Shown here piece by piece: positions 56,497 to 64,000 of a DNA stretch of 64,000 nt; position 1 is the first letter of the stretch; every line of letters begins with the position of its first letter. A program made the translations under genes and the position numbers. The DNA comes from Ustilaginoidea virens (lineage: Eukaryota; Ascomycota; Sordariomycetes; Hypocreales; Clavicipitaceae). Under the pieces are notes generated by a model. It made no database searches and was not told where the DNA came from. It saw only the letters and a list, made by a program, of their open reading frames with translations. The DNA lies in assembly GCF_000687475.1 (NCBI RefSeq), contig NC_057320.1, forward strand, positions 434,001-498,000, given 5' to 3'.

Positions 56497-56918
56497 CAGG
56501 ACTCAGGACACGGGACAGAGACTAGTTTGCTCAGCGGTAGACGTGCGTCGGGCCATGGCTGCTAGGGCGATGCCATGATGTCATTGGTCCAATTAGCACT
56601 TCATCTTCCATCTTTCAAACCCCAAGTCCGGACGATGAGAGGTACCTCGCGGCGATGGCATCTAGTGACTGCGGCTCAACCAATCGCCGATGGCGATGCG
56701 GGGCCCGTATGTCGTGCCTGCTGCTCCTCATGGCATGGCGGCGCCCCACCACGAACCAGAGTCTGAATTTTGCCTTGGAAATTTCATCGCCATTGCATGC
56801 GGCTGGCCATCCTGGTACATCTGCCCCCCCCTCCAAAGAGCCCTCCGACGAAGCCTCGAAAGTCGCCCAAGGCCATCAATTTGGTTCGCAAACCTGCAAA
56901 TTCTCGGCTCAACCACAA
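56497..56918. promoter_or_regulatory. Divergent promoter region lipase/TSR2
   Basis: Between the lipase-like and TSR2 start codons. Neither a TATA box nor a repeat is evident. Confidence 0.4.
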
Positions 56919-57658
56919 ATGGCCTCCTCCAACGACGCGGCACAATTACCACCAGCCGGTATACGCCCCCCTTCCTCACGAGTTGGCATTTAGCCCGCAC
57001 GCCCGCTCTCCCGCTCCGTGCTAACAAGCCGTCCCTCGCAGCCGAGCGCCAGGCCAGCTTTGAGCAAGCCGTCGCCTACTCCCTTCACCTCTGGCCTGCC
57101 CTGACCCTCGCCGTCCAAAACGGCTGGGGAGGCCCCGACTCTGCCGACAAGCGCGACTGGTTCGCCGGCGCCATCGCGGACTTGTTCCCCGAGTTTTCCG
57201 ACGCCGCCCCGAGCCAGCAGGCCCCGAGCGCGGGCGAGCCCGACGAGCAAGATGTGGAGACGGTCCTGCTGCAGGTCATGATGGACGAGTTCGAGGTCAA
57301 CACGGACGACGACTCTGCGCTCGAAGTCGCCGGCAACATCGTCCGCGCGCGGGCCCAGTGCGCAGTCGGTCAGTTTGACGAGGTACGCAGGTTGGCAGAG
57401 CGCTTCTCCAATCTCAAAGGCAGCAAGGTGGACTGCCTGTTCAAAAAGGCCGATGACGCAGACCAGGAGACGGACTGGGAGTCGGATGATGATGATGTTG
57501 ACGAAGATGACGAAGACGACAACGTCGACGACGTCGGTGCTGGTGGTGCTGATGTGGGCATGGATGATGCGCCGGGGTCTGCTTCCGCGCAGAGAGAAAA
57601 GGGCCAACCCGAGGTCGATGAAGACGGCTTCACCAAAGTCACTCACAAGAGGCGATAG
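56919..57658 (+). CDS. TSR2: TSR2 pre-rRNA processing/Rps26 chaperone
   Basis: Model: join of 56919-56958 and 57042-57658 (83-nt intron), giving 218 residues. Yeast Tsr2 escorts eS26 (Rps26) to the 40S pre-ribosome. Seen: the helical block FEQAVAYSLHLWPALTLAVQ followed by the diagnostic NGWGGPDS, then DVETVLLQVMMDEFEVNTDDD and a very acidic C-terminus (DDDDVDEDDEDD) ending KVTHKRR, all characteristic. The tiny first exon (MASSNDAAQLPPA) is set by GTATAC and CGCAG splice signals and keeps phase. The family length of about 200 residues agrees. Confidence 0.93.
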
Positions 57659-57927
57659 GGAACGCGAGGTGTTGATTCTTCTTCTTTTTTTTTTCTCGCT
57701 TGTTTTTGTGTGCACGGAATTCGCCCGCTACTTTGCTGAATTCTCAATTTCACACGTTGATACCCAGTGCGTATATATACAGGGTGGCAAGACCAATGAG
57801 ACGGACTTGAATCCATCGGGAATTGCGAGGACAAGCAAAGCTACCAAGACGCCAAACAGATGGGGAAAAGATGAAATGTGGACCGGTGTAGCCGGCCGTA
57901 GATGAAGACTGGGGGAGGGGCTTAGTC

Positions 57928-59325
57928 TTACTCCCAGTCATCATCGCTCTCGTCTCCCTTCTTGGAGTCTTTGGGGCTGTTGGGTGCCTGGGTAGTTTTG
58001 CCAGAGGTGGCGCCGACGACGTCGTAGCTTGCTTCGCTATCGGCCTGCGACTTTTCATCGTGCAATTTGAGGGCTTCGTTTGGCTTGAGTAAGGCAGGGG
58101 GACGTTGGATTGTCGTCGAGGACGCGCCGGAGCTTGGATTCTCTTCAGCCGGCTTCTTTCCCGCACCCGCGCCCTCGTCATCCGAGTCGTCATCCCATCC
58201 AACTTCGTCTTCAGCGGATGCAGCTGCAGAGGAAGAAAGGGGAAAAAAAAAAAAAAAAGAGAAGAGAAAACTCGTTAGCGATAGGACAATGGCGACGTAT
58301 CAAGGGAAAGAAGAAGCAACGATACCATTTAATAGGTCGCGACGCCTTGACTCGGCAGTCTCGATGCCGTGTCTGAGAAAGTAGTACCGCCTCCAGAACT
58401 CTGCGCAGGGGACTTTTTCGGGCACCAGCTTTTCCATCGACGCCTTCAGCTCGGGGTACTTGACCAGGTCTTGGCTGATGGCATCCGTCTTGCGCGTCAC
58501 GTCGAAACCGTCGACCCATCTGTTAAACTCGTCACCGGAAGGATCCTTTGTGAACCCATCCAGCGAGGTATGGATAACGTGCATCTGCGCGTCGAAGCGC
58601 GACGTGTGAATCACCCGCTTGCCCTGCGCATCCTTGCTCTCAAAGAGAACAGCCGCGGGCTGGGACGACGACGACGACGACGACGACTCGTCGGGCGGGG
58701 CGACGCTGATGGCATCGCGCAGGAAGTCCCGGACGTTGGTCCCGAACCGCAGCAGAGCCTCGTCGGCGGCGTCTTCGGCCCTTTGCAGGTCCTTGATGCG
58801 CTTGGAGGCCTCTGCTCGAAGTCGCGACAGCACCGTCTCGGACGACGGCCCGGCGGCGTCGGGGCGAGGGTTGCTTTCCGACTGCCTCGGCGCGGGGCGC
58901 GCATCGTCCTCGTCTTCGTCCTTGGCGGCGGCATCCGCGGGGGCGCCGGCGCTTGGCGAGAGAGAACGCGTTCGGCTCATCAGCGAGTCCCTCAAGTCGG
59001 TGAGACCCTTGGTGGCGTCTCCGCCCACCTCCGCAAGCTCCTTCTGGGCTTGGGCGTACACCGATTCCCCCTTGCAGCGACAGTCAAGAACCGCACGGAT
59101 GGGGCGGGGGGGAGGGGCGCTTCAGGCTCGCCTTACCTGCTTCACGACGCTCCCGAGAAAGCCGCCGATTCTCATGCCCCATGCGCTGGAGGAGATGGCC
59201 TTGTACGCGTCTTGCAGCTCATTGTTCAACGACGGTTCCTGCTGCTCCGGCCTGGACGTCTCGCTGGACTCCTCCTTGTCCTTGGGGAAGGCTGCTTCTT
59301 GAATGTGGTCGTAGGCAAGATCCAT
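57928..59325 (-). CDS. BSD-domain protein
   Basis: Model: complement of 57928-58223, 58326-59070 and 59137-59325, giving 409 residues. The BSD domain is in exon 2 (FDAQMHVIHTSLDGFTKDP, FNRWVDGFDVTRKTDAISQD, LVKYPELKASMEKLVPEKVP), with the paired Trp/Phe positions and FWRRYYFLRH following. The N-terminus contains an amphipathic helix (MRIGGFLGSVVKQ). The C-terminus is acidic, with VGWDDDSDDEG and a terminal DDDWE motif, as in related plant and fungal BSD proteins. Role unknown; BSD modules occur in TFIIH p62 and in synapse-associated-protein types, and this one resembles the latter. A Ser/Asp codon repeat lies near 58663-58685. Intron 2 contains 16 T near its acceptor. Confidence 0.87.
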
Positions 59326-61412
59326 GGCCGGCTGGGCTTGGGGACATCAATCCAGCGATGCGTGTTTGCGCGTTTGCTCGGTTATCTGCACAGACAGGTC
59401 GTAGAGGTAATGGTCGAGTCGGGATGATGATAATAAGTCCTTTATTATCCGCTGGACCAACATGGTCAACAGCGGGGCTTCCATCATGTACAAGCAGCAC
59501 GTGACGTTCGATCACCTTACCCAAGGCAAGGCAAGGTACGGACGTACTGTACTCCGTACACACATAATAACCTCCACCCAAGTCTGTGGAGTAACTCGGG
59601 TGCAGCTGAGGCTTTCCCTGTCGGATTTCTGGAGATGGGCGCAACCGCAGATACGCTTCATGTCGCGCATCAAACTTTGGGCGTGGCTACTCCACAAACT
59701 CATGATGACTTGGGACCCTTTTATTCCATGCGACATTGCGACATGTCATGTAGAGATCATGACGGGTCCTTGACAGCAAAACGATTTAAAGCGTCGCCTG
59801 GCCGTCACCACCGAGAAGCGAGCCTACCGTGTGGCCGTTGACATGGACGTATCCATGAGCCTTGCTAGCCCCGTAAACTCGCTCTTCTTCTCGTCCTTTG
59901 GCACGCCCCCAATTGACCTGTTGGGCACAAACACAACGGAGCTTGAAGCAGAGTCACCGAGCATTTGTTTTCCGGACAGAGCCAAGTCCTACCCAGTTCG
60001 TCGAGCGGTGGCCTGAGATGGCGCCCCGCCCTTGAACCCACTATTCGCCGTCACGACATTGATTCAAGGGATTCCAGTCCTCAAGTTTGGTACATCGATC
60101 CAGACGGCTCGTTGTCTGCTTTCGGTCGAGCGTTGGTCGGGCCCGTAACGGCATGCCGGCATGCGGACAATGGCCACGTATGTCGAGCAGAATCGTGCAA
60201 ATCCAATAACGATGCTCAAAAACACCCCAGAGGGTTGGACATGGATGGCGGACTGTGAAGCTCTGATATAGACGGGCGAGTACGATGGGCGGAATCTTGC
60301 TGGATAAATCCTACGCGAATGATGGCCAACAGAGAGCAGCGACTTTTTATTGTTGCGGCGTCATTTTAGCCTCGCCTGGTCGCTTCTAGGGTTTACTAGA
60401 CGCAGCAAGTCGGACAGATTGTCTCTCGCACCGCGACGTAGCCCCGAACCTTTGATCTGTCCTCTCGCGCCAGGGAATAAAACACGACATTAGTTCCCCC
60501 CCTGTGATGCCCAATCCCAAGTGGAGTGGAGTGGTGGGTCTGGAGCCGAACCGATCAAGAACGGTGATTGCGCGTTATCCTTTCTTTCCTGCATCATGGG
60601 GCTACGGGGCCACGGTTGGCTGGCACTGGAATCCTCACATTGGTTACCGGGAGGAAACCTGGAAGCAAGTCGGTTGCTCCCGGGTTCCCCCCCCCCTTCC
60701 AAGAGCTCTCTGCCTACCTACCTAGGTACGTTGCTATATGGACTGCGGCGAGAGAAACGGCTCTGGGGGAATCGTGGCAGTTTTGGCCTCGAGTCCGCAA
60801 GGGGACTCGTTCCTTTTGTTGCCAAAGGGACAGGTCCTGAAGGCTGAATCGACTTGTCCCGAAACGGGCACAGCAACAGGAGTCAATGTCGTCATCCTAC
60901 ACGAGTCGTCGCCAGGCTAACAGGTGCAAGCAGCTGCAGCCCCAGGTGCAGCTCCACAGCAGGCAGTTGCCATTGTCCCCGACCAAGGTTTCTAGTGCGG
61001 AAAGTGGGAATGTCGTCATCACTGGACCGCCGTTGTCCAAGGGATGCGGCTTCCCCGCCCAGCCGGCTGCGGGTCAAGTTCTCAGCAACCCTCGATTCGC
61101 CCTGTGCGATCGCGATGCATCCAGCTTCCACTGTCCGTTGTGGCCATCGAAAAGCAACGAATCCACCAGCCGACAAAGCTCCCAAGCTCCCAAGCTCACG
61201 CTAGCACGGTTCTCAGGAGGGGCATCTCGAGCTTGTGGTCGGCGTCGTTTGTGCCCTGCTCTTCCTATATAAACCCTCGCTGATCCCTCCTTTGCCACTG
61301 GGATTCTCAGCATCAATCAAACTCACATCATCATCATCATCATCATCAAGACCAATATCCACACAACTACTACCTCTTCTTCAAAAGTCTCATCCCACTC
61401 ACACAATCTACA
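59326..61412. other. Intergenic region upstream of CCG-1
   Basis: About 2.1 kb without a gene I can support. It holds a TACTCCGTA motif at 59550-59558, CCTACCTAGGTACG near 60714-60726, and, near its right end, a TATA box and ATC repeat belonging to the CCG-1 promoter and leader. Confidence 0.5.
61266..61273 (+). promoter_or_regulatory. TATA box of the CCG-1/Grg-1 gene
   Basis: TATATAAA lies 140 nt upstream of the ATG, a natural distance with an extended leader. The leader between them contains ATC repeats at 61327-61350 and a CT/CA-rich stretch typical of highly expressed fungal genes. Confidence 0.6.
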
Positions 61413-61703
61413 ATGGATACTGTCAAGCAGGCCGCCAACTACGTCTCCGAGACTGTCCAGGGTGCCGTCTCCGGTGCCAGCCACGAGGCCAACAAGGAGG
61501 TTGCCAAGGACAGCAACGTCTCTGCCGGCACTCGGTACGTTGCTTTCCTCTTATGCGTGTTTTATGCACGGCTTGTTAAAACGTGAATTGCTGACCATGC
61601 TCGGCTTAGTTTGTCTGCTGCCAAGGATGCCGTTGGCGACAAGCTAGAGCAGAAGGGACATGACTCCAAGGCTGAAGTCCACAAGGAGGCTGCCAAGCAC
61701 TAA
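61413..61703 (+). CDS. ccg-1: CCG-1/Grg-1 glucose-repressible, clock-controlled protein
   Basis: Model: join of 61413-61534 and 61610-61703 (75-nt intron), giving 71 residues, the same length as Neurospora CCG-1/GRG-1. Sequence features: MDTVKQAANYVSETVQGA, ASHEANKEVAKDSN, AAKDAVGDKLEQKGHDSKAE and HKEAAKH, hydrophilic and helix-prone, like stress-associated hydrophilins. In Neurospora its RNA is abundant and rises on glucose removal, light and by the clock. The codons here (nearly all ending in C or G) also suggest high expression. The position of the intron, splitting TR|LSAAKDAV, keeps the frame exactly. Confidence 0.95.
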
Positions 61704-62640
61704 ACTCGTGCAGTCAACAAATACAACGAATGAACCTAGGCGTTTGATAAACTAGACGAAGGCGTTACCTGGTTATGTTGGGAGGGGTATCTGGCTGAGA
61801 GCCTCGTTTGTCTGTATACACTAGCTTTAGATGGCTCGTAATGCTGAAATAGACATGTGTTAAGTTAAGCACAACGTTCAAGTGCCTGGTTACGCCGTAG
61901 TTGCTTTTACGTTTGCAGGGATGAACCCCTTCCCAAGCAATGCTTGTAGTTTGGCATCGATTGCCAGGCAAGCGCCGAGCAATAAAACACCAGATTTGCA
62001 CGGGTACCCCTCGCTGCAAGGGCAAAAAAAAAAAAGGGAGGCAGGTACTAGACCTAATCTATCGTCCCCGTTTGAGATGCAGCCGCCAAACTCCTTTCAC
62101 GGCATTTTCCCACGTTGGCCGACATCGGCAGCAATCTGGGAGCAAGTCTTTGTCTTGGGTGGCAATTCTGTCCTGCAGCGAATGCGCACAAGAAGAACCT
62201 TGCAGCCCACGGTGACACCCAGTCAAGCCCCTAGGCGCATGCCGACGGCCCGGGGAATTATCTCCGAAGCATCCACGAGCATGCATGCAGACTGCTGGCG
62301 CCCATGATGAAGGTGGCCTTTTCGCACGACTGGACACTTGTGTTAGGTTAGGTGTAGGTACCTAATTTTTGACGGGCTCGCTGGGCTGGAGCAAGGACCA
62401 GCCAGTCAATGTCAATACCACGCAAGGTACCTCTACCTACAGGGTGGGCGTGCTGGATTCTGGAATGGTCCAGTCTGGTGCGTCTGGTGCGTCTGGTGCG
62501 GCTGGTGCTAAATACGAAAACAGGCAGCTAACCTGGTCGGCCGCCTGTCCGGCTTACAAATGCATTTTCATGGCCCCGACAGCCCGTCATGTGATGCGCT
62601 CAGCAGCGCAGCGGCTCGAGTCTTGGTGTCACGATCAATG
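61704..62640. other. Intergenic region between CCG-1 and the AT-rich block
   Basis: 0.94 kb with no supportable gene. It holds a TAGGTACCTA palindrome at 62355-62364, a further GGTACCTCTACC near 62425 and a short (GCGTCTGGT)n tandem near 62480-62505. Confidence 0.5.
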
Positions 62641-64000
62641 AGGTCAGAGTGTGTATTATAATAGGCTTGGTTTCTCTCTCTAGCTAATATCTACGGGGAG
62701 CTAAGCTATATATATATATATATAGACGTTATCACGTGAGGGTCACGTGAGTGATATATGACAAGTGCCGCCCGTTAAAGAAAAATAGTATCCTCGCTAT
62801 ATATAGATCGTAAGTGATTTAATTATCCTTAACGCCTGAATTCCATTCCTGCCTATTACCCTAAGCCTCATCGAAGTGGGCGTTATTATATAGTAGGGAT
62901 TCCGGTCGTAAGGGAGCGGTAGGTAGTTAAATCGACTTTATTAGGGTTACTAATAGAGATAGTGTATAGGTCGATAACAGAGATAATATATAGGTCGTTT
63001 ATCTTACTAATCGAAGTCTCTTTTTTATTATCTTAAGAGTTAAGGTTGCTAATCTCTTTTTCGTCTTAGGAGTTAATATTAGCTACTTAAGAGTCGAAGA
63101 TACTAATTAGGGTATTAGATTCTTAGGGGTCGAAGCTAGTAAGGGTAACTCTATAATAGTGATAGTTAAGGTACGATTAATAGCATTAATAAGTTAGTAT
63201 AGAGCCGATGCATTACGCGTAAAAGCCTTAGTAAGCTTAAATATTCGCTGCGTCTATTAAATCGTCTATTCCTCAATAAGTTTAGAATAACGCTTAAGGG
63301 CCTCTATATATCGGAGTGATTACTCGAACTATTTCTCAGAGATATAAATAAATTAGGGTGCTAGGTAGTTAAAGTCTACTATTTCTCTAATAGGATTAGT
63401 TTAGGCGTAATACTTATTAATAGCTTTAAGCAGGTTAGAAGCAATTTAAATCAACTTTGCTAATTCTTAGGCTATATTAGGGGCAGGATAGCTTTATAAG
63501 TCGCGATTATAAGTATTATTAGTAAGCTTGGAGATAAATTAAGTTAATTTCGTTAATTCTATAAGTATATCGCGGGAGGGTAAATAAGATAGAGGTTACT
63601 ATTAGATAGCTAGAGGGGGTATAAATTAAGGAGGTAACTACTAATCGATTAGGGTAAAAGATATAATCGGGGTCGGGCTAGAGGGCATTATATTTATTAG
63701 GGGTTCGTCTCTAATAGGATAGAAATATCGCTAAGTATTAATAATAGAGGTCAGATATAAAGGGATCTAATTAAGAAGGGCCTAATAGTATCGATATACA
63801 TTCTAGTATTAGGCGTTTTAAAATAACGCAGATCCCTAAATTATTTTAGAAATAACCGCTCGAAGGATATCCTATAGGTCTTTAGGGACTTAAAGCGCAA
63901 CCGGAATTTTTTTAGTTAGGGTATTATTAGATGGTGTAGTATATATACTAGTGAGATTAAGTAAGGAAAAGATATTTATTAGAAAGGCTACTTTAATAAC
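62641..64000 (-). mobile_element. RIP-like degraded transposon, probably Copia-type (partial, runs off the window)
   Basis: From about 62650 the base composition changes abruptly to AT-rich DNA with very few CpA/TpG and many TpA dinucleotides, the pattern RIP leaves. Read on the minus strand, 64000 to about 63775 shows a broken protein resembling the Copia integrase/RT linker: TTPSNNTLTKKIPV and LKTYRISFERL, then, after a stop, LRYFKTPNTRMYIDTI. This matches the layout of the TPYE...GKKP...LRVFG...AYV region of such elements. Stops are frequent. The 3' end would be near 62650; no LTR is recognisable. The Copia assignment is tentative. Confidence 0.5.

Overview
The window comes from the nuclear genome of a filamentous ascomycete, most likely a Sordariomycete and probably a member of the Hypocreales. 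The evidence is short GT-AG introns throughout, fungal-specific families (AcuM-type Zn2Cys6 activator, DUF2293 protein, CCG-1/Grg-1, QDE-2-like Argonaute, AKT2-type hydrolase), and a right edge of AT-rich, CpA/TpG-poor DNA of the kind left by repeat-induced point mutation (RIP). I built the exon models by hand from splice signals, reading-phase continuity and remembered family motifs. All 20 multi- and single-exon models keep frame across every junction, but none has been checked against transcripts or databases.

Layout. 0-3 kb: an AcuM/Rds2-type gluconeogenesis activator (-) whose zinc cluster is cut into micro-exons. 4.6-9.1 kb: xanthine dehydrogenase (-). 10.7-12.6 kb: kynurenine aminotransferase (-) with two apparent GC-AG introns. 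13.3-14.3 kb: a small divergent protein kinase (-). 14.9-19.3 kb: a KDM4-type JmjN/JmjC/PHD histone demethylase (-). 19.3-21.2 kb: intergenic, with a frame-broken coding remnant. 21.2 kb: tRNA-Gln(CUG) (+). 21.9-23.7 kb: a bZIP factor (-). 25.5-28.2 kb: a DUF2293 protein (+). 29.0-32.9 kb: RRP12 (-). 33.3-33.8 kb: a RibD/DRAP-like deaminase (+). 34.9-35.1 kb: a tiny membrane protein (-). 37.0-40.3 kb: Argonaute (+). 40.7-42.3 kb: an AKT2-like alpha/beta hydrolase (-), divergent from an OB-fold protein at 42.9-43.9 kb (+). 44.0-46.4 kb: an MFS transporter (-). 48.4-52.4 kb: TRAPPC11 (-). 52.9-53.3 kb: mitoribosomal mL41 (+). 53.9-56.5 kb: a hormone-sensitive-lipase-like hydrolase (-). 56.9-57.7 kb: TSR2 (+). 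57.9-59.3 kb: a BSD-domain protein (-). 61.4-61.7 kb: CCG-1/Grg-1 (+). 62.65-64 kb: a RIP-like degenerate element, probably Copia-type.

The genes do not form a metabolic cluster. They are mostly housekeeping and regulation: carbon and purine/tryptophan catabolism, chromatin, ribosome biogenesis (RRP12, TSR2, mL41), trafficking and RNA silencing. I found no convincing new biological system. The most unusual signals are in the non-coding fabric. Introns carry long homopolymer tracts (up to 41 A and 38 T), three of them U-rich directly after a GTGAGT donor. A 150-nt Argonaute intron is stop-free and a multiple of three. Two micro-exons of 23 and 18 nt encode most of the AcuM zinc ligands. Intergenic DNA carries dispersed TAGGTACCTA palindromes and many minisatellites.
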